Part shown: piece after piece, positions 1 to 43,718 of the stretch
How positions within the stretch are numbered: position 1 is the first letter of the stretch
Layout of the letters: every line of letters starts with the position of its first letter
Assembly: GCA_945910005.1 (NCBI GenBank)
Contig: OX246740.1
Coordinates: 46,038,014 to 46,102,013 of the forward strand
Length of the DNA: 64,000 nucleotides
Source: Isoperla grammatica
Taxonomy: Eukaryota > Arthropoda > Insecta > Plecoptera > Perlodidae
Direction of reading: 5' to 3'
Translations under genes and position numbers: made by a program
The notes under the pieces: model-generated
Databases searched by the model: none
Seen by the model: only the letters and a program-made list of their open reading frames with translations
What the model was told of the DNA's origin: nothing

Positions 1-305
1 ACCGATGTTCGATGTGGATATGCAGACGATTGCATCACGCTGTTATCTTTGCGATGCGCTGACTAATGTTGTATTGTTGTTTGAGAGAACTCGGTGTCAC
101 TCAGCCTTCAGGGGTTGAACGTTTGGGGGGGGGGGGGGGGGGTGTATGTTCAGTTCGGTCGATGAGGGGAACGTTCCAATGGATGACATAGAAAACTGAT
201 ACAAGACATGTACAACTGTTTAGATGCGGGGATAAGGGGCAGGTGCAAAGAAACTATTTCACTACTAAACCGTTGTCGCACTCAAGACGTGTGTAACAGT
301 TCCGT

Positions 306-656
306 TATTCACGTGACGTCACATCGGCCATATTGGAGGCCACCTATAATACTATTTCAAGTTTCATTTAGCTGTCAATAGAAAACGAATAATATTGTTT
401 ACGGGGAAATATGACAAATTGAACACGTATATCTCCCGATAAATTGTACGAAAATGATTATTGTATGCTTATGTAAACGATTAAAAGAGTAATCGAGACA
501 GAAGAGTTTGTTTATGTTGATTTTAAGTGATAATAGCAAACAAAAGATAGAGAACAGTTGAATTTGCATCCAACGCCAGCTGAAACATAGTAACAATGAA
601 CTACTAATCACATGCCATTGTGGCCTCCAATGTGGCCACCATGCGCAATACGTGAA
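306..656. mobile_element. MITE with about 37-bp terminal inverted repeats
   Basis: The left end ATTCACGTGACGTCACATCG then GCCATATTGGAGGCCAC mirrors the right end GTGGCCTCCAATGTGGCCAC followed by CATGCGCAATACGTGAAT. The interior is AT-rich with no meaningful ORF. Confidence 0.6.
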
Positions 657-708
657 TACATCCTATATCAAGCTATGATATTCGCGGACACGGAACGTAG
701 AACTGCTG

Positions 709-833
709 GAATTCATAGGCGTTCCCCACCCCTAGGGGCGCCCGTTGTTACCAAGGTAACAGTTTCATGCATGTTATTTCTCATATATAGAAAACAAGTC
801 CATAGCAACCATAGGTGCCTGACCACGAATTCT
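709..833. mobile_element. Degenerate copy of palindromic MITE family A
   Basis: GGAATTCATAGGCG and CACCCCTAGGGGCGCCCGTT match the ends of the well-preserved family-A copies at 54605 and 62636, as does the CATGCATGTTATTTCTCATA middle. The right arm is eroded. Confidence 0.6.
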
Positions 834-841
834 AACAGCCA

Positions 842-1032
842 GGACCCTTATTCTATAACTCCACCGAAACGGATTCGGTCGGAAATTACAACAATTTTGG
901 CCGAAATGGAAACAATTGCAGTTCCACAACAATATAACTGACACAATAATTTCCAATTAGTATTGTTTTTATTTCTCAATTGTTTCCATTTCGGCCCGAA
1001 TCCATTTCGGGAGTTTTATAGAATAGGGGTCC
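842..1032. mobile_element. Palindromic MITE, 190 bp
   Basis: The left arm (GGACCCTTATTCTATAACTCC, then CCGAAATGGAAACAATTG at 903) mirrors the right arm (CAATTGTTTCCATTTCGG, then TTTTATAGAATAGGGGTCC). There is no coding capacity. The right end abuts the hAT-like MITE. Confidence 0.65.
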
Positions 1033-1259
1033 AGGGGCGTCGGAAGTCTATTTTTCCAGGGAGGGCGAACTTTCCACCTGACTTTGCAACATTTTGTAAA
1101 AAAAAAATCCGTACGTTACCATGCAGCCAGCCTCTGAAATCGCTTGAAGGAATAAGCGGAATCTGTACTCTAAAATGCATTTAATTCATATTGGCAATTT
1201 TTTCAGGGGGGGGCGAGATGATACTCTCGCCCCCTGCCCCCCCGGTTCCGACGCCCCTG
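1032..1259. mobile_element. hAT-like MITE, 228 bp
   Basis: The terminal inverted repeats CAGGGGCGTCGGAA and TTCCGACGCCCCTG are a form common in hAT non-autonomous elements. No clear 8-bp target duplication is visible, so the superfamily call is an inference. Confidence 0.6.
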
Positions 1260-2155
1260 CTAACAGCTCATTCACAGGGCTGTATAAAAATGTACTTCTC
1301 TTCTACCACAATGCGCACACTCATATTACAATCAATAACATCTACTGGTTTTATCTAATGGCATTACACGATCCGTCTTTACTCATATTAAGTGTAAGGA
1401 CTTAAGTTAATAAATAAATAAATAAATGGCATGGGTAGAGCCCTGTTTAAAGACTATAACGACGAAATCAAAGTGAGAACATGTGATTGTATTTACATCC
1501 GTAACCTTGGAAAGCGCATCGAGTTATATTCTTGAATCCATCGCGTATATCAACACGTGAATCACGCTTTCAGTGAATGAGACATTACGAAATAAGACAC
1601 ATATCGGCTTACCTTGCTTGTTCCGGTCCCCACGTGCACACACGCAATCCTTCCGGTGTAGAACCAGCCGATTGTCCAGTCCAAAGAAGCTAAACCCCGT
1701 TATTGCAGCGCATGTTTCCAACAGCTTTGGTCACGATGCAATGGATGCCCTGCTTGTTTACATGCAGCACACGTGTCTAGGCCTATCATGATCTATTAGT
1801 GTAGCTAATTCTTGTAATACCTGCTGTGATTATCCGTTTAATCCAGCTGTTAGAAACCATATTATTAATATCGTTCCTATTTTCGTCATCTGCATAAAAG
1901 ATGCGTTTAGTTTGACCTTGACCCGGTATTATAGGCCGGATTTGACTTGATAAATAAGTTGCTTGAATAATGGGCGTGACGAGCCCACGTAATTCTCCAT
2001 GTGACAGCGGGAAACACGTGTGTAGGTAGGCTGCCCTCTTCATCTTCTGTGGCTTCCGTGCCATAGCACACGTCGTCGTGTTGAAACTGGTTCGCTGGAC
2101 ATGTTTCCCCGTGCCCCACTATCTCCTTCTCGACGTTTTGGTGCACTTGCACTTA
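1260..2155. other. No gene supported
   Basis: The stretch holds an (AAAT)n tract near 1410-1426 that looks like the tail of an old retroelement, and the weak exon candidate at 1613-1689. The short ORFs on both strands show no domain, codon bias or splice context. Confidence 0.5.
1613..1689 (-). CDS. Weak candidate exon left of exon 14
   Basis: A strong donor (CAAGCAAG|GTAAGC) follows an open 25-codon stretch, FFGLDNRLVLHRKDCVCARG and onwards, which starts after GGGTTTAG. The entry phase (2) matches the exit of exon 14. The acceptor has a poor pyrimidine tract and the exon does not end in a stop. This may be chance. Confidence 0.2.
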
Positions 2156-2159
2156 AATG

Positions 2160-2432
2160 ATTTTTTTTATGCTGAAAGTTTGATTTTTCAATCATTTTTT
2201 TCCTAGCTATCCAATAAATATGCGCTTCCTTCTCTGGCCCGCTCAGGTTATTTGGCAGGGCGTCAATGTCAGATTTAAGTGCGGCACAGCTGAGGAGATG
2301 TGCTCTGTCCTGAAAACCCGATGTACATAATTTGCAAGTTGCTGGTTCCTTTGTGATTTGAAATCGACTCAAGTGGAGCCGCAGGACATCGAGCATTGTT
2401 GTGACATTGACATTGAAATTCTTGTGGTGCAT
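2160..2432 (-). pseudogene. Retroelement-like coding remnant
   Basis: The minus-strand frame carries FNVNVTTMLDVLRLHLSRFQ, then a Cys/His pattern CKLC...HLLSC and LSGPEKEAHIYWIARKKM. This spacing resembles the zinc-binding tails found after reverse transcriptases of LINE-type elements. The protein has neither a start in context nor other domains, so it is a fragment. The assignment is an inference from pattern only. Confidence 0.4.
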
Positions 2433-2994
2433 TGAGTGTTGGTTTGATTGTGATGCAGCGAGATTTGATTGTCATTTTTTTTTTAGGGGGAGGGGGGGTT
2501 AATTAGTCATGGGAGATTATTTCAGAGTTGGAATCAGCAATTAAAATATGTTTCTTAGTGAAATTATGACAATGTGTTACCCGGCTAAGCACATTGTGTT
2601 TCCTCCCTCAAATGGATGTATCATTGATCTTGTTTTAACATTTAGAGAGACGTTATGCCAAACAATAAGGGATCCCTAGAAAAATGGATAATATTGAATA
2701 ATGGATAATGTTGAAGTCTAAGGGAGAACCAAACATGCATGTTATTTCATTTTGTTTGTTTGTTTGTTTGTTTGCTTTTTTGTTTGTTTGTTTTGTTACG
2801 TGTATCAGTGGTTCAGTGCAACATGTGTATCTATGAAGGAAAGTAGGTTTACACAAAAATATCATGTATTCGCCAAAATAAAGTTTGTATTATAATATAT
2901 TTATTTCGTAAAATGTTAACAACATATTTCATAAGTAAATAGAATATAAACATATACACGAGTTTTCTACGTATTTGAGCTGCTAGGAACAACG

Positions 2995-3292
2995 ACCGTG
3001 TGGTCCTTACAGTGCGTTTCCTCGATTACCCTGCAACAATACAAGCATAACGGTCACACACTCACACTTTTCGGAGCGTCTACGGCCTTCGTCCGGCATG
3101 ATAGCCTGCCTGACAAAGAACACGAGCTACGAATTGCTACGAGCGTGTGATCCTTACAGTGCGTTTTCTCTATTACCCTGCAACAATACAAGAATAACGG
3201 TTTCGGAGCATCTACGGCCTTCGTCCGCCTTGTAGCTGCCTGACGAAGAACATGAGCTACGTTACTATACGAGCGTGTGATCCTTATAGTGG
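2995..3292. repeat. Tandem duplication of a unit of about 150 bp
   Basis: CGTGTGGTCCTTACAGTGCG, CCCTGCAACAATACAAG, TCTACGGCCTTCGTCCG and GAAGAACATGAGCTACG recur about 140-150 bp apart. A third partial start (CGAGCGTGTGATCCTTATAG) ends the array. No coding potential. Confidence 0.75.
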
Positions 3293-3921
3293 GTACGTAA
3301 ATGATGACAAGGCACTATTGTGTTATGGGGTTGGGTGCTAACAATATGCTTTGTGTGGATATGTTCTGTGTTATTGCATATATGCCTATTGAAAATAAAT
3401 ACTATGCTAATAATATAATAAATAATAATAAGCTCATACAAAACTCAACAGCATCTATAATTCTATTTGTTCCGTATGTGGATCACAAGCTGTCGTCATT
3501 GAACAGCTTCTGTTTGGTTGACCTAGAAGCGTCTCATCTCTCGTACACAAACATTACACCACCTCTAATTCAATTGAACAAACAACAGTACCCCCTCACA
3601 ACGTAATATTGTTTACAAGATACGGGCGCAGTTTCCTCAAGAAAACACTCCAGTGAAGTTCAAAGTCTTCTTCTGTATAGACGAAGGAGTGGATGAAACT
3701 ACGATAAGCTATATATATAGGACAAGTAAAACTTCAACTGTTTTTACGAGAGTTTGAATAGCACATGCGTAATAAACAACAACAACCTTAATTGATACCT
3801 ACGAGGGAGAAAAAAAATATACTGAAAATTCAACCTGCCATTGACTGTCGCGTTTTTCTTGTATTTAGTGCAGTGCACACACGATCGAGTTAATGTAAAA
3901 AACAGGGTATTTTTTAAACTG

Positions 3922-4280
3922 GTGTGGGGGGGGGGAGGTTGACTTCACGCAACCTACATCACAAGTGTGCGGCGGCATCGAGGAACAATCTTGACTCTCG
4001 CAAAGAGAAAGCAATAAGTTAACGACAAGTGTGCGGCTAATTCTAACACAAATTGCCAATGTCTTCTTCTTCCGGTGAGACAGATCAGCGAAGGGGGGGG
4101 GGGGGGGGGGGGGGTGACTTCACGCCCCCTTCATCACAAGTGTGCGGCGGCATCGAGGAACAATCTTGACTCTCGCAAAGAGAAAGCAATAAGTTAACGA
4201 CAAGTGTGCGGCTAATTCTAACTCTTGCCACTGTCTTCTTCTCCCGGTGAGACAGATAAGCGAGGGGGGGGGGGGGGGTG
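3922..4280. repeat. Tandem duplication of about 170 bp with G tracts at the borders
   Basis: TCACAAGTGTGCGGCGGCAT, AAGCAATAAGTTAACGACAA and GGTGAGACAGAT appear in both copies. Runs of 9-19 G lie at the start of each unit and after the last one. The G runs may have promoted duplication or assembly slippage. Confidence 0.8.
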
Positions 4281-4531
4281 CAAAACTCTACGCGCACCGC
4301 ACCAAATGAGCGTGATATACTGTAGCCCCATCGTAACATAGGCTCATGCCGACCTCAGATCCTTCCCCCTTCATGGAGGCTATTTTCTTTCAAACATTTT
4401 CGTCAAGGCAGTCTTCCGCTTAGTAGAGTGCACAGGCTTCGTTAGTCACGCCTACCGTGTTTGGAATCTCCAGGTAACCAATATACGGACGTCAATTATC
4501 ATTAATATGGACCCGTTTCAAGTATATGGTA

Positions 4532-4834
4532 AAGGTCTCTCACATCAAGAAGTAAGATTGTGTCAGGGGAGTCAGGGCCGCCCACAATTAGTTTCCAACT
4601 TAACAAGTGCGAATCACTAACGTTTTTCCTGACTATCTAGTACAATTTGGTTGCGGTAAGTTTTTTGACGGTAACGTACAAGAAAACGTACAAGCAGGTT
4701 TCCGTCAAAAAACTTACCGCAACCAAATTGTACTAGATAATCGGGAAAAACATTAGTGATTCGCGCTTGTTAAGTTGGAAACTAAATGTGGGCGGTCCTG
4801 ATACTATCTTACTTCTTGCTGGGAGAGACCTATA
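4532..4834. mobile_element. Long palindromic MITE, about 300 bp
   Basis: Arms of about 140 bp are nearly perfect inverted copies. For example, CAATTTGGTTGCGGTAAGTT at about 4645 is mirrored by AACTTACCGCAACCAAATTG at about 4709. The loop is about 30 bp. It would fold into one long hairpin when transcribed. Confidence 0.8.
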
Positions 4835-5400
4835 GGAACTTCATCGTTGCGTTGTGGCAACTTTACCATAATCATATTCACCGATTAATAGTCCTGTCCC
4901 GTGTCATATGCGGAGTTTAAAGTCTCGCCAGCTGTGGGGCCATAGATTTCGTCAGGTACTATCAGATCTTGTGGAATGTGACTATGGACCCGTGTACGTG
5001 CACGCACTGCAACACAGTCACCTCTTATGACTGTCAGTGTCACAGCTATCTAGGTTGAATGATCCTTCATTGGCGATAAAGCAACGATAATGGTGGTCCA
5101 GCACAGACGAATTCGTAGAGCGAGTACCCTAATGACCCACTTTCATGTGAACATCTGCGGGAAGGGGAACCCGCACAGAAAAAAAAACATTTGTGGTGCC
5201 CATTAGAGCGGGAGTGGTACAAATTCGCGAAAGTGCAAACGTGCGGGAAAAAACGGTTTGTTCAATGCGATAGTTTAATTGCTAATTCCACCAAAGTGTA
5301 AATGCCCGAAAGTATATTCCGCGAAAATGTAAGAGCGCGAAATTTCACACATTTGCGCTTTTGACAATTTCATCCACACTCTCTGTGGGTTAGAACTTAG
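4835..5400. other. No gene supported
   Basis: Non-coding sequence. Around 5220-5355 several short, Alu-like-unrelated GCGAAA motifs repeat (GCGAAAGTGCAAACGTGCGG, GCGAAAATGTAAGAGCGCGA), suggesting an old degenerate tandem. Nothing further is recognised. Confidence 0.4.
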
Positions 5401-5546
5401 GGCCGGTCTTACAATCTCTAATAAGAAAGTTATTTGTAACAATTAAGCTATATTGAGGATTTCAAGGGTTCTGATTGGTCGTTTCCATGGAGAAAACAAG
5501 CTATTCGACGAATAAGTAGTTATCGGGACATTGTAAGACTGTACCT
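5401..5546. mobile_element. MITE family B copy
   Basis: It begins GGGCCGGTCTTACAATCT and ends CATTGTAAGACTGTACC, with the shared core TTCTGATTGGTCGTTTCCAT and AAGCTATTCGACGAATAAGT. Other copies are at 7938, 50501 and 54452. Flanking TTA/TAA trinucleotides fit a 3-bp target site. Confidence 0.7.
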
Positions 5547-5689
5547 AAGACCTAAGAATGAAAAACTTTCTTTGGGGGGGGGGGGTATACTGTAAATTGT
5601 TTCAAGCTCTCATATTTCATGGACAGTATATCCCTCTTCTTTTGAGACCTAAAATGTCAACCCACATTTACCCTTCATAATAGCAGTTG

Positions 5690-5731
5690 TGACGTCATCA
5701 TTGTGGTGACGTCATCATTGTGGTGACGTCA
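5690..5731. promoter_or_regulatory. Three evenly spaced CRE-like sites
   Basis: TGACGTCA occurs at 5690-5697, 5707-5714 and 5724-5731, exactly 17 bp apart, as part of a short tandem with spacer TCATTGTGG. TGACGTCA is the palindromic CREB/ATF binding consensus. Whether it acts as an enhancer here, 80 bp beyond exon 14, is unknown. Confidence 0.45.
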
Positions 5732-5813
5732 CGTGAAAAATCCCTGTAGCGGAAGAGCTCAAATCATGGTAAATAAAATAAACAGATACAAACATAAATG
5801 AATAAATACTCAC

Positions 5814-39204
<33,391 letters not shown>

Positions 39205-39214
39205 CTGCAAGGAC

Positions 39215-39375
39215 AAATTTAATAAATAAATAAATTCACATTTAGAGTCTACCCACTCAGTAACGAAACTGATTGTCAGTGGGGGACTTTAATTAAAAGC
39301 GACTAAACCAACCCCCTAGGCCCCCAACACCATCGACGAGTGAGCGATAACCAATCAAAGATCGATATTTGAAAT
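39215..39375 (-). mobile_element. Dispersed repeat S3 copy, reverse orientation
   Basis: (AAAT)n, then CACATTTAGAGTCTACCCAC, GTGGGGGACTTTAATTAAA and GAGTGAGCGATAACCAATCA, is the reverse complement of copies at 51198, 54812 and 55715. The (TTTA)n-type 3' end fits a retrotransposed SINE. Confidence 0.7.
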
Positions 39376-39404
39376 CCACTTTAATTATAATTTTGGAAGG
39401 AACC

Positions 39405-39645
39405 CCTGTTATTGTCACCAGCTTTACCTGATGTTCCCCTCTTCAATAACTAGGTATATTAGGGTGTTTGGATAGTTGGGAAGGAGCGTCCGAGGGCTGA
39501 TTATAGTAGGACTCAGATTCGCCTTTACGACAGAGGAAAACCTCGGAAAAAACCTTCAGTGAAAACTACCGGTGGCCGGAATCGAACCGGCGACCTCCCG
39601 AATTAGAGTATCGCGTCTTACCGCTGAGCTGCCTCTATCGGTTAT
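39405..39645 (-). mobile_element. tRNA-derived SINE, reverse orientation
   Basis: On the minus strand it carries a tRNA-like head (GAGGCAGCTCAGCGGTAAGA, GGTTCGATTCCGGCCACCGG), which provides RNA polymerase III A and B boxes, followed by the same body as the copy at 41498 and the ACATCAGGTAAAGCTGGTG end. It is not a functional tRNA gene, because the cloverleaf is incomplete and a SINE body follows. Confidence 0.8.
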
Positions 39646-40391
39646 CAGTGTATTGGCTGTTGTCGTTTAAGCGGTAGTCTAGTGTTGAAGGTTCGAATTC
39701 TAGTCTGGAAATTAATGTTAAGTGTCATTTTCTTCATTAATTGTTCATAAATCACAGCCTTACCGTCTCGATTAGTATTTTTGCCACGTTTTGAAGCGTT
39801 AACTATGCATAATTACCAGCAATATTAAAAACGATATTATAAAAATATGTATAGTAACATTGTTGTAGAAACCAAAGATCATTTGAATTTGAGTTTTTAA
39901 ATCTGTTGATTCCGTGTGCGTGTCGATGGGTAAGGTTAAATATGTACATGTATGTATTTATCAAAGACAAAATAAACATATCAACACGTTTATGTCCCAA
40001 ACGACCCTTGGCATTCCACACATATTTTCAATCTAGACGTTCTAAACAAAATTGAGTTTCGAATTACATTTTTATTAAATATAATATGTTGTTTCAAGTT
40101 TTATAATAAATAAAATGTAAAATATATAAATTTAAAAATAAAAATAAAAATAATAATATAACATTATATCTTGTTTCCAATTCTCCGTTATGGCGAATGG
40201 TTGTTTCAAATTTTAAGTACCCCGAAACTACGTTGTTTTAACATGTCTCAAAGATTATATTTAAATGAACGCCATTCGACTCAAATGATTTAGCAACGTA
40301 TCGGCAGCGTCTCTTCCGACCTCTTTGTGGCTGTTCCGTCGTCTAGAACGGCCTCCCCGTCATTCGTGCGTCGCCGACGTCGTTGACTTAC
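39646..40391. other. No gene supported between SINE and candidate first exon
   Basis: AT-rich sequence with an imperfect AAAT/AATAA stretch at 40085-40160. It turns GC-rich from about 40290. A linking exon (two bases in, two out) should lie here if the candidate first exon is right. I did not find a convincing one. Confidence 0.35.
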
Positions 40392-40509
40392 TGGAGCGGC
40401 AAATACGATCGCAGCCAGGGGACTGAAAAGTTTCTATATCGCCGACAAATCTCCTACGTCGAAGATGAGAACCTATTCCCCGAGGGCGACGCGACTTTAC
40501 GGCGGCCAT
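40392..40509 (-). CDS. Candidate first coding exon
   Basis: The ATG at 40509 sits in a reasonable Kozak setting (G at -3, G at +4). It opens a 39-codon basic peptide, MAAVKSRRPRGIGSHLRRRR and onwards, ending at a good donor CTCCA|GTAAGT. GC content is locally raised. Against it, the exit phase is 1, whereas the exon at 39204 needs phase 2, so at least one unseen exon or another splice border is required. An internal CTTTTCAG at about 40432 would give a 40-nt exon (40392-40431) with the right exit phase. It could instead be the first exon of a different gene. Confidence 0.35.
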
Positions 40510-41497
40510 GACAGTTTTTTCTACGAGGTCCGAGGGATTCACGGTCGAACATTTAGGACGTTCTCGATCTGTGTATTATGCCTTTGGGGACGGCCCAATA
40601 CTTGTAAATTATTAATTTTAATCAAGCCAATCAGAGCTCATCAATTGAGACAGTAATTTGTGCCGAATGAATGTTGACATTACGCATACGTAAATAAATA
40701 ACAAAATCAGCACATTAATTTTACAACCGCGACAACATCATAAAACTACTTATATATTTAATTAATGTCGCAACTTATCAAGTAATATACAAAAACTGTT
40801 TAATAAACACTTGGATAGTAACACCAAAGAACGTGAATATACCCAATAAAGTATTGAAATTTGACATTATGCGTGAGGCTGCCATATTGCGTGCCAAAAT
40901 GGTATCTTTGTTTATAATTACGACTGCCAGTTCATTGTTGCAACGTTTCTGATTGCACTTGGTTCAAGTATTGATCTACTATTAATACCAAAAAGCATCG
41001 TAAGAAACTCTCATCTCGGCAAAAAAAAAAACGATTTTCGTAAACTTCATTGGGGAATATACGGTTCTCGTATTTCGTGGTAATCATATTTATTCGTCTT
41101 CCTTTGACAACAGAAATGTAAACCACATTTTGCGCTCCATTACAGTCGTTGTGACGTAAGTGAGTTATTATAATTGTGCAGAGAAAGTAACGGTGAACGG
41201 TGAGAGTGAACCCTGGGTTAGATGGGGTTAGCAAGAGCTACGAAGATGTACAGGAATCGGTTTCCCGGGGGGGTGACTAAGTTCAGTCGCCATATTCGAC
41301 CGTCTTTCAAGAGCGATCTTCTAAGATCTTTGGAGCTAGTGAATGATTGATTGAGTCTTGGCTTCTACGTTAGTATGTTAATGCGCGAGTCTTGAAGAAT
41401 AGGATACTTTCAGCAACAACAAGAGAGATGGGATTTAGCGACCCCATTGATGCGGCCTTGAGTGATCATAAAACTACCGTTACTGTAGAGCGTTGAC
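40510..41497. other. Region upstream of the candidate first exon
   Basis: GC is raised near 40510-40580 and then falls. If the start at 40509 is real, the promoter would lie here, but no TATA box or clear initiator stands out. The short ORFs have no support. Confidence 0.3.
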
Positions 41498-41764
41498 CGA
41501 TAGAGGTGGCTCAGCTTCAGCGGTAAGACGCGAGACTCTAATTCGGGAGGTCGCCGGTTCGATTCCGGCCACCGGCAGTCCTGACTGAAGGCTTTTCCGA
41601 GGTTTTCCCCAGTCGTAAAGGCGAATGCTGGGATTGAGTCATACTATCAGCCCTCGGACAATTCTTCCCAACTATCCAAACACCCTAATTACCTTAGGGG
41701 CACATCAGGTAAAGCTGGTGTGAACCCTAGAACGGGTATTCCTACAAAAATGATTATTATTATT
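41498..41764 (+). mobile_element. tRNA-derived SINE with (ATT)n tail
   Basis: The A box TGGCTCAGCTTCAGCGG is at 41507-41523 and the B box GGTTCGATTCC at 41556-41566, inside a tRNA-like head with CCGGCCACCGG. The body TCGTAAAGGCGAATGCTGGG, CAGCCCTCGGACAATTCTTC and the end ATCAGGTAAAGCTGG follow, then ATT repeats. It is transcribed by Pol III in principle and mobilised by a LINE partner. Confidence 0.85.
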
Positions 41765-41765
41765 A

Positions 41766-42560
41766 GAACGTTGCTCGCGACGCGTCAGCTGCGTTACGTG
41801 CGTTGCTCGCGACGAAGTGTTTACAGTAGCGTGACGTTTGGTGGACATAACGCAACAAGTCATCATGACACATGTCATAACATATTCGTAACCCAAATGT
41901 GTCTGTGATGGACGACTATCTATAATGTAGCTGTTTCAAACATAATTTCGCTATACAGAAGAGACAAATTGCAGCCCTTGTTTACTAAGACGGATTCACA
42001 ATTGAAATAAAGTTTGGTTAAGTGAAATAGCAATAAGGTTAAAGCAAATTGAAACATACAATAACAATGCTGTGGTTCACAACCGTCACAGTGGATTAAA
42101 ATAGTCATAAGAAATGAATCAATTCCATTTCTTATTTCAACTTCCCATGATGCACCTTATGACGAACCAATCAGAACGCAGAAGAGCCATATGAGATGGT
42201 CAACTATGGAGATCAAAACAAAAACAGTGGTACCGGATATTTTGCTGTTGTTGTAGTCAATGATAGTAAGTACACAATTAAGGCACCGCTTTGACTATTG
42301 AAATAAGCAACTAGTCGTCGGTTGTGAACCAGTTGGTTGTTATTTCACTGTTTCTTATTGCAAGTCTTATTTCAATTGTGAATCGGGCGTAAGAAATGTG
42401 GAAGAAAAATGTAGTTTGTATGTTATAGAGTCCGTCATCGATTAAAACACAGTAAATAAGTTTTTGATTGTTGCGTAAGTTCGTTTTGCGTGCACTGCGG
42501 CTGAAGCGCCAAACTTGCCATCAGATTGGTTGACGCGCCTAACGCGTCGCGAGCAACGCT
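41766..42560. mobile_element. Element with GC-rich terminal inverted repeats, carrying a nested MITE
   Basis: GAACGTTGCTCGCGACGCGT at the left mirrors AACGCGTCGCGAGCAACGCT at the right. The ends are CpG-rich in AT-rich DNA. The interior is disrupted by the MITE at 41988. Confidence 0.6.
41988..42390. mobile_element. MITE nested inside the 41766 element
   Basis: CGGATTCACAATTGAAATAA is mirrored by TTATTTCAATTGTGAATCGG. The interior has further inverted pieces (TTCCATTTCTTATTTCAACT). No coding capacity. Confidence 0.65.
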
Positions 42561-43650
42561 CTACGCAGCTTAATATGGCGATTATCGTCCAAACTATTGA
42601 CCACAGAAGAAACCATAGTCAACTCTTGCTTCCATGAAGAAGGGCCATGGGTGCAATTCCGGGTACGGGACTACGGGCATTTTAGTATTCAATGTGATTT
42701 TTTAAATATTATCAAGAAGGTCCCAGCATACATTTAAACGGTGAATTTCAAACAGACATAGCAAAGAATACACATCGTAAGTGGTATAATAACCGCAGTG
42801 AAAATCAGTTATTGTCCCTGATAGTCCTTTGCATAACGCTCGAAAAAGGCCTGGTCGGTATAAAATTTGGGTCAAAGGATGACATATATCAAATGAAAGC
42901 TTGAGACGAGTACTTTTCAAAGAACCATGATATACCTCTGGCAAATCCAGCTTTCTATGTCAAAACCAGGTTCAAAAGTCAAATTTATAATTTGTTAAAT
43001 AATTTTTAATTAAATAATGAAACATGTTTGCAAGTTTAAAAATACTCTTTTAGTAAGATAAATGTATAAAGTTTATTACAAAAAAAATTAAATTACCTAC
43101 TTACCTTTTTTGACCTTGATTGGGGTCATTTTCCTCAAAATGGGTAATTTCTAAAATTTTCTTCGATTCATTGGCCAATATTCATTATATCAACGTTCTT
43201 ACTCATTAATACGTTAAAATGAATATTTCTTATTTTTATCACATTGTTTTCATGGTATTCATTCAAAATGGCGGTCAAAGGTCAATGGGTAAGTATCGTC
43301 AAACTAGGTCTAGTAACTAAAATATTACTTGTGGGTACTCTAAAGACGCAGAATTTCAACTGCAATTACAATAATGAATAATAGTATCATGTTTTAATCG
43401 TAAGAGAACGTAATTATCATAAAACTTTATAAACTACTTAAGATTGTTACTGAATTTCTAATTAATGTCCTCAGACATCAGGGTATTCTTAAATGGGTGT
43501 GCAACTGCAACAAAATACATTTTTAGAAAAGAGCATGACCATGCTGGGATACGTGATATAATACTAGTATTTTGTTATATCTACCTTAGCAGTCACTGTC
43601 CAAGTTGTCAGATTAATCACCTTCTGACTCACTGGAATTCTCATGCTGGC

Positions 43651-43718
43651 TACTGGTACTGGTACTGGTACTGGTACTGGTACTGGTAATGGTACTGGTA
43701 CTGGTACTGGTACTGGTA
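43651..43718. repeat. (TACTGG)n microsatellite, about 11 units
   Basis: A nearly perfect hexamer array with one TAATGG variant. On the minus strand, in the frame of the decayed ORF of the left arm, it encodes Thr-Ser repeats. The right arm has only a single GGTACC at this place. Confidence 0.9.

Noticed and set aside
41498..41570. Functional tRNA gene
   Set aside because: A and B boxes are present, but the acceptor stem and anticodon arm do not fold convincingly, and a SINE body and ATT tail follow.
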